This document shows, in pieces, positions 9,989 through 18,974 of a stretch of 64,000 nucleotides of DNA (its first letter is position 1; every line of letters begins with the position of its first letter). The stretch spans positions 744,001 to 808,000 of the forward strand of contig NZ_JANQOO010000035.1 in NCBI RefSeq assembly GCF_028285715.1. The letters run 5' to 3'. Made by a program: the position numbers and the translations under genes. The notes under the pieces are model-generated. The model made no database searches, was not told where the DNA came from, and was given only the letters and a program-made list of their open reading frames with translations. The DNA comes from Ulvibacterium sp. Its GTDB lineage: Bacteria > Bacteroidota > Bacteroidia > Flavobacteriales > Flavobacteriaceae.

Positions 9989-11566
9989 TTAGTCATTCTC
10001 CCTAACCTCTTTCAAGATGTCTCCATCCACATCTAAGAGCAGTTTCACCTCTTCATTGCCCTTCTCCATTTTGACCTGGTATTGAAAAACACCATTTTCC
10101 TTCGAATAGGAAACACCATCAAACTCAAAACCAGGGTACTTTTTTTGTAACCTATTTTTGATGGCGTCCGGTAACGTATCCTGATAGGGAATGGTATTGT
10201 TGAACCGTCTTGAAGCAATGGCTTCCTGTTTTCGTTCCACGAAGGTGTTGGGTCCCTTACCGTTCTTTATCAAATCGAAGGCATCATATAGTTCACCGAT
10301 GGCCGTGTAGGATTCGAACGATAGCTTGTTATCCTCAATGGTGATTACCTGGAAGAGTTGAGTGTTTTCGGCAGCCCTATCCCGTTCCGCTTCCCAGCCT
10401 TCCCATGCGTTGGGACGCAGCCCATACATTTTTCCACCACTCACGGATACCACATAAACCGTTCCCGTCCTGTCCCGTAGATTGACACCATCCAGAGTAT
10501 TCTCCCCGGGAGAAACCCTGCCTCTGGCATAGCTATGGTCATGTCCCTGTAGGACCAGGTCCACATGATATTTGTCAAAAATTGGTTTTAAGAGTTCCCG
10601 TAACTCGGTGTTATCCCTATTGGAAGAGGCCGAGAACAAGGGATGGTGAAAGGTGACCACTTTCCATTTCTGAGTGGTTTTGGACAAGATTTCCTCTAGC
10701 CAAGTAGCCTGCTTTTCATGTTCTACATTGGTGTTGAGGCCTATAATACGGGTATCTTGATAATCCATATAATAGGCGGTCTCCTCCAGACCTTCAGGGC
10801 CGTTTTCCGGAAGCGTAAACTGATGATTCCATTGTGCGGAAAGGCTTCTTGTTCCCTTTTTTTCCTCTTCGGCATTCAATGGTCTATATTCGTGGTTCCC
10901 GGGCACGGGAAAAGAAGGTAGGGAGCTGTGTATCCAACCACCAGCATCGAACCATTCCTGCCACTCCTGCTCGCGATGTGCATTGTTTACCAAATCTCCT
11001 GCATGAATAATAAAACTGGCGTTGGGGGCTTTTTTATATCCTTCCCTAATGAGTCTTGACCAAAGTTCGAGGATAAAGTTTTGGGTATCCCCAACGTAGA
11101 GGAACGAAAAAGGTTCTGTTGTGGACCTGCTGGCCGTTCTGAACTGTATCCATTCGCTCCATCGCTTTCCATCACCGACGCGATACGCATACACGGTATC
11201 CGGCAGCAAATTCGAAAACGTGGCCGAATGGTAATGTGATATGAACCCTGCGGTAAGTACTTTAGATCCATCAAAGTTAGTGGTGATGGCTTTCAAGGTC
11301 TTGGCATTGCGCCAAAACTTTGGGGCACCGGTAGCCTCGGCGATTTCGGCAAAAGCCGTTTCGATTTCCGGAATTGTACGCCAAGTAACGCTCGCAGATG
11401 TTGCGGGGTCTTCGCCAAGATTCAATACAATCCTATCTGGGTATTGGGAAGGTTTGCTCCACTCCACGTCAAATTCAGGTACCTTATATACTCGAGGTTC
11501 TTGGGCTAGGCCCAATCCGGCCAATATTCCCCAAAGAAATAGGGCTAAAAAAGAAATTCTCTTCAT
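9989..11566 (-). CDS. Secreted purple acid phosphatase family protein with PepSY-like C-terminus
   Basis: 525 residues from the ATG at 11566, where the signal peptide MKRISFLALFLWGILAGLGLAQ begins; ten more in-frame codons upstream are unlikely to be used. A fibronectin-like purple acid phosphatase N-domain ('PDRIVLNLGEDPATSASVTWRT') precedes the metallophosphatase core with all five metal motifs: 'VGDTQNF', 'IHAGDLVNN', 'GNHEY', 'TFHHPLFSAS' and 'LQGHDHSYARG'. The last ~70 residues ('LPDAIKNRLQKKYPGFEFDGV... LLLDVDGDILKEV') look like a PepSY-like (DUF2874) domain, an uncommon addition. It probably releases phosphate from organic esters outside the cytoplasm. It stands alone in its transcription unit. 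Confidence 0.88.
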   Translation of the reverse strand: MKRISFLALFLWGILAGLGLAQEPRVYKVPEFDVEWSKPSQYPDRIVLNLGEDPATSASVTWRTIPEIETAFAEIAEATGAPKFWRNAKTLKAITTNFDGSKVLTAGFISHYHSATFSNLLPDTVYAYRVGDGKRWSEWIQFRTASRSTTEPFSFLYVGDTQNFILELWSRLIREGYKKAPNASFIIHAGDLVNNAHREQEWQEWFDAGGWIHSSLPSFPVPGNHEYRPLNAEEEKKGTRSLSAQWNHQFTLPENGPEGLEETAYYMDYQDTRIIGLNTNVEHEKQATWLEEILSKTTQKWKVVTFHHPLFSASSNRDNTELRELLKPIFDKYHVDLVLQGHDHSYARGRVSPGENTLDGVNLRDRTGTVYVVSVSGGKMYGLRPNAWEGWEAERDRAAENTQLFQVITIEDNKLSFESYTAIGELYDAFDLIKNGKGPNTFVERKQEAIASRRFNNTIPYQDTLPDAIKNRLQKKYPGFEFDGVSYSKENGVFQYQVKMEKGNEEVKLLLDVDGDILKEVREND

Positions 11567-11715
11567 GTAATCTTTAGTTTCGTAAAACCTAATCAACCTA
11601 GAAAAAAGGAAAAGAGGCCAAAGTATGGCCTATAGTATTTGATTGTACTTTCTTAAACCGTTATCTCTGGGAAAATTATACTACGGTAAAAATAATCAGA
11701 AAAGTTTTTGTTCGC

Positions 11716-12591
11716 TTACGATATTCCGGAAATAGCCACATTTTTGTCGATTTGACGAACGAGTCCCCTCAGAAAATTCCCGGGACCAATTTCAGTAAAC
11801 TTGGTAGCTCCATCTTCTACCATGTGTAGAATGGTATGTCTCCACATAACCGGATGTGTCAATTGATCGATCAAATTTTTCTTGATGGATTCCACGTCCT
11901 CACTTGGGCGACCTGCAACATTTTGATAAATAGGGCAAATGGGCGTTTTGAATTCGAACTCCTTGATGGCTATACCGAACTCTTCGACTATGGGCTCCAT
12001 AAAGGGGGAGTGAAATGCACCACTTACCGGCAAATCCACCACGCCCTTGGCACCTGGCCGTAACTTGTCACAAGCTTCTTTTAACGCTTCCTTTTCGCCG
12101 GATATAACAACCTGATATAGTGCATTATAGTTAGCTGGCACTACTACACCATTGACGTGATTGCAAATGTCCTTAACAATAATATCATACAATCCGACCA
12201 CGACGGCCATACCCGTATTTTTGATTTCACAAACTTTTTGCATGGCCGAAGCACGCTTGGAAATAAGTTTTAGGGCCGATTCAAAATCTATCGCGCCAAT
12301 AGCTGCCAAAGCCGATATTTCGCCCAAGGAATGCCCGGCGACCATATCAGGTTTAAACGCTTTGCCCATGGTCTTTGTGAGCACGTAGGAATGTAAAAAA
12401 ATTGCTGGCTGGGCATATTTGGTCTGCTTTAAATCCTTTGGAGATCCATCAAACATTACATCGGTAATAGGAAAACCCAAAATAGCATTAGCTCTTTTAA
12501 AGTAGGTCCGAGCCAATTCAGATTTTTCAAACAGATCTTTTCCCATACCTGGAAATTGGGCACCTTGTCCAGGGAATAAATAGGCTTGCAT
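11716..12591 (-). CDS. fabD: Malonyl-CoA:ACP transacylase
   Basis: 291 residues, the usual FabD length. 'YLFPGQGAQFPGMGKDL' is the N-terminal acyl-transferase motif, GHSLGE contains nucleophile Ser88, and 'SGAFHSPFM' contains the catalytic His; 'EIGPGNFLRGLVRQI' closes the fold. It transfers malonyl from CoA to acyl carrier protein to supply fatty acid synthesis in the cytoplasm. No other fab gene is adjacent here, which is normal for Bacteroidota, where fabD is often separate from fabHF. Confidence 0.95.
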   Translation of the reverse strand: MQAYLFPGQGAQFPGMGKDLFEKSELARTYFKRANAILGFPITDVMFDGSPKDLKQTKYAQPAIFLHSYVLTKTMGKAFKPDMVAGHSLGEISALAAIGAIDFESALKLISKRASAMQKVCEIKNTGMAVVVGLYDIIVKDICNHVNGVVVPANYNALYQVVISGEKEALKEACDKLRPGAKGVVDLPVSGAFHSPFMEPIVEEFGIAIKEFEFKTPICPIYQNVAGRPSEDVESIKKNLIDQLTHPVMWRHTILHMVEDGATKFTEIGPGNFLRGLVRQIDKNVAISGIS

Positions 12592-12989
12592 AGATAACAG
12601 ATTGTGAATGACTTTATTTGATCAGAAAAAGAATAGGTACCAAAAGAAACACATTATTTACAAGTAAGGCACTAGTATTCCTATTAAGAACCTATATATT
12701 CGGTAAAGTACGTTAGACCTGTTCCCAAGTCCCACGTTAGGTGGTGTTTAAGATTTGTATTAAGGGATTTGAAGATAATGGGGCGAAGTCCTCAATACTA
12801 CTTCTAGTTTCTAATTTCGCCTTTACCAATCAGTTTTCCTATACAAATTCGGATATGTTATTTCAACAACATTTGTTTTAATGGTTTCGATTATGGTTGG
12901 AATTTACCACCTTTACAGAGGAACAACTGGTTGATAGGAGAAAACCTTAGCTCTAAATCATTTATCTTGACCCTACTAAAGTGGAAAGG
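12592..12989. other. Intergenic region between divergent fabD and cyclase genes
   Basis: About 400 bp between the starts of two divergent genes. It must contain both promoters, but no clear TTG/TAnnTTTG pair or palindrome was recognised. No short ORF with convincing composition was seen. Confidence 0.4.
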
Positions 12990-14072
12990 ATGAACAAAAC
13001 AATGCGAGTATTTTTGAACCTCTTATGGCTATCCATACTTTTTTGGACTTTTGCCATGGTGCTCTGGGGATTGTTTCGGTTCTATGGCCTTGAGTCAGAA
13101 GATGGCGTTACCATTAGTGCGGACTTTCGTGAAGATCTGAAAATGAAGAATATACTTCCATTATTTGCGCTTGCCGGTTTTCTCATGGGTATTTTCTACG
13201 CAGCGGTGGAGTTCGCCTTTGACAAGTTCAACTCCAAAAGACGTTCTATAGGGTTAACTATTTTTATAAAGACCATTGTCTATTTGTTTTTGATCATAGT
13301 GATAGCGACTTTTATGATCGAACTGGGAGCAAACTTGTTTGGACTTAAAAAGAATAACGACCCGGGCTGGTGGCGGCATGACAAAGGTTTTTGGATAACC
13401 ACCCTATATTTTTTATTTAGCTCCTTGATGTTTTCCCTTATTAGGATTGCCAACGAAAAATTTGGAAAAGGGGTATTTTTGAAAATGTTGTTGGGTAGGT
13501 ATAAAAATCCAAAGGAAGAAAAGCGGATTTTTATGTTTCTCGATTTAAAATCCTCGACCGCTATTGCCGAGGCCTTGGGACATTTTAAATACAGTCAACT
13601 TATTCAGGATTGTTTTTATGACTTGAATGATATTGTTCCAAAGTATGCCGCTGAAATCTATCAGTATGTAGGCGATGAGGCGGTACTTAGTTGGCCGTAC
13701 CATAGGGGTTTGGCCAACAATAATTGCGTGGCTTTATTCTTTGCATTTCAGAATGTTTTGAAGTTGCGGCATTCCTATTATATGGACAAATATGGTTTGG
13801 TCCCAGAATTTAAGGCTGGTCTCCACGGTGGAGAGTTAATGGTCGCTGAAGTAGGAGTGGTAAAAAAAGAATTGGCCTTTCACGGGGATGTCATCAATAC
13901 CTCTGCAAGAATACAGGCAGAATGCAATAAACATAATGTTGCCCTATTAATATCCAAAAAACTTAAGGAAGATTTGAATATAGACTCAAACTATTCCGCG
14001 AAGTCCATTGGTAATGTGCTGCTCAAGGGGAAAAATGCCGAATTGAGTGTTTTTACCATTTTTCAGGGGTAA
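12990..14072 (+). CDS. Membrane-bound class III adenylate/guanylate cyclase
   Basis: 360 residues from the ATG at 12990; the preceding GTGGAAAGG supplies a GGAAAGG-like ribosome site, so the ATG is preferred over the GTG at 12981. Four transmembrane helices occupy residues ~1-165. The C-terminal CHD-type cyclase domain begins at 'RIFMFLDLKSSTAIAEALG', with the first metal Asp in FLDLKSS and the second in 'YQYVGDEAVLSW'. Later parts include 'FKAGLHGGELMVAEVG' and 'AFHGDVINTSARIQAEC'. It would make cAMP or cGMP; I cannot assign the base specificity. The four-helix membrane module suggests a sensor. It is convergent with psd. Confidence 0.88.
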   Translation: MNKTMRVFLNLLWLSILFWTFAMVLWGLFRFYGLESEDGVTISADFREDLKMKNILPLFALAGFLMGIFYAAVEFAFDKFNSKRRSIGLTIFIKTIVYLFLIIVIATFMIELGANLFGLKKNNDPGWWRHDKGFWITTLYFLFSSLMFSLIRIANEKFGKGVFLKMLLGRYKNPKEEKRIFMFLDLKSSTAIAEALGHFKYSQLIQDCFYDLNDIVPKYAAEIYQYVGDEAVLSWPYHRGLANNNCVALFFAFQNVLKLRHSYYMDKYGLVPEFKAGLHGGELMVAEVGVVKKELAFHGDVINTSARIQAECNKHNVALLISKKLKEDLNIDSNYSAKSIGNVLLKGKNAELSVFTIFQG

Positions 14073-14128
14073 CACCAACTTATCCGATCTTTGGTATTCC
14101 TTGTATTGGGGTGCACTAAAAAGTCTTA

Positions 14129-14212
14129 GGTAGAGCGCTACGTAACATATAGTGTAGCTCAACATAGTCTACGATCTTAACTAACTATGTCCTTTAATAC
14201 GTAGCGCCTACC
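14129..14212 (-). terminator. Strong stem-loop terminator of psd
   Basis: The arms are GGTAGAGCGCTACGTA (14129-14144) and TACGTAGCGCCTACC (14198-14212), complementary except for one bulged base. A nested pair, ACATAGT (14162-14168) and ACTATGT (14184-14190), lies inside. Read on the minus strand, the stem opens in the last codons of psd (Val-Gly-Ala-Thr-Tyr), spans the stop, and is followed by a CTTTTTA tract, as in an intrinsic terminator. The arm overlapping the coding end is unusual. Confidence 0.6.
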
Positions 14213-15051
14213 TGAACAAAACTATTCTTGAAGTGATGTTTTGGTGCTTCGGGAGCGGCCATACAACACGTAGATCCCAAATAGAATAAAGCGATTTCCT
14301 CCAGTTTTTCCACCTTGGATCCAACGGTGATATGCTTAGGGAGGGCAATGGTACCCACTGCTGGTCCACCAACAATGGACAAGTACCAGGTACGTCCCCA
14401 GATATCGACAATATCCATGTTATACCTTTCGTTTCGCAACGCCGGTAAAGAAGGGTTCTGTTTGTATATCCACGGCCTCAATACGACCAAATCACCCGGA
14501 ACGTGTTGAATTCGTCTTATGGTACCCGATACTGGGGCATGGATACGGTGGTAGTTCTTATTATGCAAAAACACGTTTATAAAGTGGTAATCCCCAGGGA
14601 TTGAGGTTTTATGTACTTGGAAAATCGATTCGATATGGCGTTTGTCTCCTTTCACATTGGAGATTGTGGTATCCATAACAGATCCCATATCACATAGCAG
14701 ACCTTCACATGGCCAAACATAAGCACTCTTGTTTTGAGGGAGTTCCTTGAATTCTCGGGTAAAAAAGTCCTGAAAGTTGGTAAATTCTTTTTTCCCATCG
14801 GGTGGTTTAAATTTTTGCAAGTAGTTTTTATCCGAATAGTTGACCCTCAGGTACGGACCGATGATTTTTTTGGAATACGATTTGGTGTAAAGGGATGAAT
14901 ACCATGCGGATATTCTTCGTTGTAGGGTGCTCGGTAAACTTCCCCAAAGCCTTACGGAAAGGAATTGATAAATGGCAGCTCTCCACTGCGGTACTTTAAA
15001 GACCTTAAAATGGATGTCCGATTCTGGGGTAGGATAGGAAACAGATGGCAT
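14194..15051 (-). CDS. psd: Phosphatidylserine decarboxylase (pyruvoyl-dependent)
   Basis: 285 residues. The self-cleavage motif 'FYLGSTCC' gives cleavage between Gly259 and Ser260, so Ser260 would become the pyruvoyl group of the alpha chain. 'CDMGSV' (Asp121) and 'YHRIHAPVSG' (His171) supply the proposed cleavage triad. It converts phosphatidylserine to phosphatidylethanolamine at the inner membrane. The protein resembles the Psd group with an N-terminal helical extension. No pssA gene is adjacent. Downstream lies a strong stem-loop terminator; upstream is a 460-bp gap. Confidence 0.92.
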   Translation of the reverse strand: MPSVSYPTPESDIHFKVFKVPQWRAAIYQFLSVRLWGSLPSTLQRRISAWYSSLYTKSYSKKIIGPYLRVNYSDKNYLQKFKPPDGKKEFTNFQDFFTREFKELPQNKSAYVWPCEGLLCDMGSVMDTTISNVKGDKRHIESIFQVHKTSIPGDYHFINVFLHNKNYHRIHAPVSGTIRRIQHVPGDLVVLRPWIYKQNPSLPALRNERYNMDIVDIWGRTWYLSIVGGPAVGTIALPKHITVGSKVEKLEEIALFYLGSTCCMAAPEAPKHHFKNSFVQVGATY

Positions 15052-15512
15052 ACGTTTGATTTATTTTAAATGGCAAGTGCCCTACTATCCAGTTTTCCCT
15101 CCTCAAGGCCCAAATAGCATGAGCACCTTGCCAAATCCGTACTAAATTTCCCGATATCAAGAAACCGATATCGGGAAGAACTCTTGTTTGGTAGTCTTTC
15201 AAAACCTGATGAATGTTGTATACAAAGACTGTCCGCTTTTTGATGATGATTCAAAGTAAGGCTGCCTCTTCTGCATTATCAAGACATTTTTGTGAATGAC
15301 CTGGTTCTCTTGGGATATGACTTTTAAGGGTCGTTTGACGACGAAAACAGGTCTAAAAAGGTAGTTGGGCCGAATAAAAAGGCATTGGGCTCCCATTTAA
15401 GGAATGATTAACAGTAAACAGTATAAAATGCTTTCCTTTTAGCCGTCAGTGCCACTATGAACCTATAAGGAAAAAGCTGTTCTGTTGTCTAAAAAAAATT
15501 AGGAAAGGATAG
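15052..15512. other. Intergenic region between LytTR operon and psd
   Basis: About 460 bp with no credible ORF. The one clear structure is a perfect 11-bp inverted repeat (15148-15177), described separately. The psd promoter must lie in this region on the minus strand, but no consensus box was recognised. Confidence 0.4.
15148..15177. terminator. Perfect 11-bp hairpin, possible terminator of the LytTR operon
   Basis: TTCCCGATATC (15148-15158) and GATATCGGGAA (15167-15177) are exact reverse complements around an 8-base loop. It lies ~335 bp beyond the stop of the response regulator gene and ~100 bp before psd, both on the minus strand. The flanking T-run is weak (ATTTAG on the minus strand), so a terminator role is plausible but unproved; it could equally be a protein-binding palindrome. 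Confidence 0.4.
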
Positions 15513-16253
15513 CTATTGACGTAAAGCTTCTAACGCTTGGGAACGGTAATTACGACCAATTGGCAGTTCACGCCCCTTCACTTCTACCATAATATTATTG
15601 TAGGCGGTAATGTGTGCGAGGGAAATGATGTAAGAACGATGGATTCGGATAAAGCGCTGTTTAGGGAGTTTCTCGGCCAAATAACTAATGCGCTGGGTTG
15701 TAATTACCTCCCTATCCGTTAAGTGAATGATGACCTTATCATTTAAACTTTCCAGATAGTGGATACAACCCAAATCCAGTTTAACCACTTTCCGGTCCGC
15801 TTTGATATAGAGGAAATCCGGTTCAGAAGTGGTGGTCCCCTCCTCTTTGGCGGTTTCGGATTCCGAACCGTTAAGTTCTAGGTGCTGTCCTTGGAGATAT
15901 TTGTTCACTTTTGAGATTGTTTTCAAAAAACGCGTTAGGGAAATTGGTTTTAAGAGGTAATCTATAGCGTCTAGTTCAAAAGCCTTTATGGCAAAATCCC
16001 TATATGCCGTGGTGAAAACGATAAGTGGTGGATTCTTGATCGATTCAATCAATTCCAAGCCGTTTAATTTAGGCATTTTAATGTCCAGAAAAACCAACTG
16101 TATATGCCCTTGCTGAATATGCTCAAAGGCTTCCAGGGCATTACTGCAGCTTGCTACGACCTCCAACTGATCAATTTGTTGGGCATATTTCACCAATACA
16201 TCCCGGGCCAGCGGTTCATCGTCTACAATAATGCATTTGATCTTATGGGACAT
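15513..16253 (-). CDS. LytTR-family response regulator
   Basis: 246 residues. The receiver domain shows the acidic pocket 'VDDEP', phospho-acceptor Asp57 in 'LVFLDIKMPKLNG', and 'FTTAYRDFAIKAFELDAIDYLLKPI'. After a linker, the LytTR DNA-binding domain covers ~150-246 ('FLYIKADRKVVKLDLGCIHYLESLNDKVIIHL... RFIRIHRSYIISLAHI'). Its start overlaps the end of the sensor kinase gene by 11 bp, so the pair is translationally coupled. The targets are unknown. The kinase gene is separated by 270 bp from a divergent MscS channel gene, a possible target by position only. Confidence 0.93.
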   Translation of the reverse strand: MSHKIKCIIVDDEPLARDVLVKYAQQIDQLEVVASCSNALEAFEHIQQGHIQLVFLDIKMPKLNGLELIESIKNPPLIVFTTAYRDFAIKAFELDAIDYLLKPISLTRFLKTISKVNKYLQGQHLELNGSESETAKEEGTTTSEPDFLYIKADRKVVKLDLGCIHYLESLNDKVIIHLTDREVITTQRISYLAEKLPKQRFIRIHRSYIISLAHITAYNNIMVEVKGRELPIGRNYRSQALEALRQ

Positions 16254-17331
16254 TCTCTTCTTGTGTTAGGGTGGAAATACTGCTTAAGTCGATATTCAAT
16301 TTCACCAAAAAACTATCTTCCTCTTCCAAAATCTTCAGTTCATATTTGTCTGGGAAAAATAGTTCCAATCGCCTTTTTACATTGGTAAGTCCTATGTTCT
16401 TATCCGTGTCCAGACCTTCTTTGGAAGATTCTGAACTCTTGCTATTTTCTACCATAAATACCAGATTTTCCTTAATTAACTTAAGATCAATGGTAATCCA
16501 GGCATCACTGATTTCATTATCGGCCCCGTGTTTGAAGGCGTTTTCCACAAAGGGCAATAACAATAACGGGGGTATACGTGTTTCGGTATTATCAATGGAT
16601 TCGGAAACATTGATGCTTAAACCCTCTTCGTACCGTATGCGTTCCAAGGCCACCAAGTTCATCAACTGCTCCCACTCCCTTCCAATGGAGATAAAACGCT
16701 CGTTACATTCATACAACATATAATCCAAAAACTTGGATAGGCCCAAGACCACGTCAGGAGTTTTTTTGGATCGGGACAAGGATAAGGAATATATACTGTT
16801 TAGGGTGTTGAACAAAAAATGGGGATGAATCTGGGCTTTCAGGAATTTAAGTTCCGTGGCCACCTTCTCCTTCTCCAGTTCCTTATTGATTTTATCCTTC
16901 TGATAGTAAAATAACTGCAGTTTAATGGCCATGGCCACGAATACCGGGGTATACACGGCGACAAGGGAGTTGAGTAGCTTGGGCAGATATAACATAGGTG
17001 TCTTCCAATACTCCTTCTCCGGGCTGTACCAGCGATATAGATAGGTCCATATCATATAGCGATCTATTACCCCCATGGCCAAGGCCAAAATTATGGACAG
17101 AACTATGTACTGAACCGTTTTCTTGGGATACAGGAACTTGGGCATCAAATAATAAAGGGTGATGTAGGTGGGAATCATTTTCCAGGGCAAAAGAAACAGC
17201 AGCTGTTGGAATTGCTCCCAGTATTCATCATCATAACTCCCCCACATTAAGGTATACAACGCCACGTATGACATCCAGAAAAGGATATGATAGTACACCC
17301 TATTTTTTCGATTTGAAATCTTGTCGATCAT
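16243..17331 (-). CDS. LytS-type sensor histidine kinase
   Basis: 362 residues. Four predicted membrane helices occupy residues ~12-140. The His_kinase domain follows with 'AQIHPHFLFNTLNSIY' (phospho-acceptor His171), and the ATPase domain has an N-box 'LLPFVENAFKHG' and 'NIGLTNVKRRLELFF'. All key residues are intact. It forms a coupled pair with the LytTR regulator (11-bp overlap). Kinases of this class lack a large periplasmic sensor and often sense within the membrane. Confidence 0.92.
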   Translation of the reverse strand: MIDKISNRKNRVYYHILFWMSYVALYTLMWGSYDDEYWEQFQQLLFLLPWKMIPTYITLYYLMPKFLYPKKTVQYIVLSIILALAMGVIDRYMIWTYLYRWYSPEKEYWKTPMLYLPKLLNSLVAVYTPVFVAMAIKLQLFYYQKDKINKELEKEKVATELKFLKAQIHPHFLFNTLNSIYSLSLSRSKKTPDVVLGLSKFLDYMLYECNERFISIGREWEQLMNLVALERIRYEEGLSINVSESIDNTETRIPPLLLLPFVENAFKHGADNEISDAWITIDLKLIKENLVFMVENSKSSESSKEGLDTDKNIGLTNVKRRLELFFPDKYELKILEEEDSFLVKLNIDLSSISTLTQEENVP

Positions 17332-17567
17332 TCGGAGCTATTTGCCTGCAATTGAGGGTGAAATTACTAATTACCCAGTAGCTTATGAAATAACCAAACC
17401 AAACAGCAGTATTTTGCCCGTTAAAGCCGTTTTTACCTCGGTGAACGTTTTCTACTTTTCCGTTTGGTTTTCCCATTACTTTTTTTGGAGGTTTGAATCA
17501 GAACCTTATTTTGTTAAATTTTTCATAGGCTTTTCCTTAGTCTATCGCAACAGTTGCAAGGAAGCCG

Positions 17568-17575
17568 TATTTTTG
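17568..17575 (+). promoter_or_regulatory. -7 box candidate for the MscS gene
   Basis: TATTTTTG matches the Bacteroidota -7 consensus TAnnTTTG exactly and lies 28 bp before the MscS start codon. No TTG is found at the usual 19-23 bp upstream, so the support is partial. Confidence 0.3.
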
Positions 17576-17603
17576 CGATCACCAAATTCAACAGTGCACG
17601 ATT

Positions 17604-18845
17604 ATGGACATAAAACAGGGTCATATTCTCTATGACTACCTTCTGAAAATAGGACTGGAGGAAACCGCGGCGGCTTATGCCAATCTATTTGTGCTATTGG
17701 TGGGAAGTATTCTCATTTCCGGACTTCTGGATTTTGTAATCTGGAAGATTCTCCGCACCCTTTCGGTACGTTTGGCGAGACGTACCGCAACCAATTTTGA
17801 CAACTTCCTGGTAGCCCACAAAGTACCCAGATATATTGCCCATGTATTTCCTTTATTGTTGCTTTTTGAGCTCTTTCCAATAGTATTCGTGGATTTTGAA
17901 TATGGTGGTACCTTGGCACTTAAGGTATTGATGATATTGGGGGTACTCTTAGCTTTGATGCTGGTAAAAAGTTTGCTTTCAAGCACCAAGGACTACTTAA
18001 GGACATTACCTCATTTGCGGGACAAACCCTTGGACAGTTATATTCAGGTCTTTATGATATTTGCCTGGGCCGGGGGACTTTTGACCATTTTCGCCATCAT
18101 TACGGATACCACCATTTGGAAATTCTTCACTGCCCTTGGTGCGGCATCTGCTGTTATCCTTTTGATTTTCAAAGATTCCATCTTGGGCCTTGTGGCCAGT
18201 ATTCAGGTGAGCATAAACGATATGGTGCGTATCGGCGATTGGATTACCTTCGATAAATACGGTGCTGATGGCGATGTTATTGAAATTACATTGGCTACGG
18301 TAAAGGTCCAGAATTTTGATAAGACGATAACAACTATCCCAACCTATGCATTGATTTCGGATTCCTTCAAAAATTGGAGGGGTATGCAAAAATCAGGAGG
18401 TAGGCGTATAAAACGGGCCTTGATAGTGCGACAAAAAAGTGTTAGGTTTTTAAGCCCTGAAGATGTTGAATCCTTAAAACGGATACAGCTTATTGCCCAA
18501 TACTTGGAAACCAGAAGCGAAAAAATCGCCAAGTTCAATCAAGAGCGTGAAATTAACAAGGATTTGCCCATAAACGGAAGGAACTTGACCAATCTGGGTG
18601 TCTTCCGTAAATACATTGAAAGCTATTTGGAAAATCATTCCGCTATCAATAAGGACATGACCTTGATGATACGTCAGTTGAGCCCTACGCCCCAGGGAAT
18701 TCCCTTGGAAATCTATACGTTTAGTAGTGATAAACGATGGGAAAATTACGAGTACATCATGGCGGATATATTCGATCATTTGTTGGCGGCCCTACCCTAT
18801 TTTGAACTGGAAATTTTTGAACTGCCCACATCTTTGCAGTCTTGA
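17604..18845 (+). CDS. Mechanosensitive ion channel of the MscS family (YbdG-like)
   Basis: 413 residues. About five transmembrane segments lead to the pore helix region 'FFTALGAASAVILLIFKDSILGLVASIQVSINDMVRIGDWI', followed by the beta domain ('GDVIEITLATVKVQNFDKTITTIPTYALISDSFKNW'). The long cytoplasmic insertion with 'RRIKRALIVRQKSVRFLSPED' and the C-terminal 'QGIPLEIYTFSSDKRWENYEYIMADIFDHLLAALPYFELEIFE' resemble E. coli YbdG. It would release solutes on hypo-osmotic shock. It is divergent from the LytS/LytTR pair. Confidence 0.92.
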   Translation: MDIKQGHILYDYLLKIGLEETAAAYANLFVLLVGSILISGLLDFVIWKILRTLSVRLARRTATNFDNFLVAHKVPRYIAHVFPLLLLFELFPIVFVDFEYGGTLALKVLMILGVLLALMLVKSLLSSTKDYLRTLPHLRDKPLDSYIQVFMIFAWAGGLLTIFAIITDTTIWKFFTALGAASAVILLIFKDSILGLVASIQVSINDMVRIGDWITFDKYGADGDVIEITLATVKVQNFDKTITTIPTYALISDSFKNWRGMQKSGGRRIKRALIVRQKSVRFLSPEDVESLKRIQLIAQYLETRSEKIAKFNQEREINKDLPINGRNLTNLGVFRKYIESYLENHSAINKDMTLMIRQLSPTPQGIPLEIYTFSSDKRWENYEYIMADIFDHLLAALPYFELEIFELPTSLQS

Positions 18846-18875
18846 GAAAGGAAGTGCTCCAAAAATGACCTAATT

Positions 18876-18883
18876 TATTTTTG
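18876..18883 (+). promoter_or_regulatory. -7 box candidate for the membrane AraC gene
   Basis: TATTTTTG fits TAnnTTTG exactly, 92 bp before the start codon. The nearest TTG (18842-18844) is 31 bp away, longer than usual, so only the -7 element is supported. Confidence 0.25.
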
Positions 18884-18974
18884 TAGACAGGGGTATCCCC
18901 ATTAGGAAGGGTTATTGTTAGGTTTTGGGTAATTTAGAGTTTTTCAAATGTACCCTATTTTGCTTTTCTAGGAA

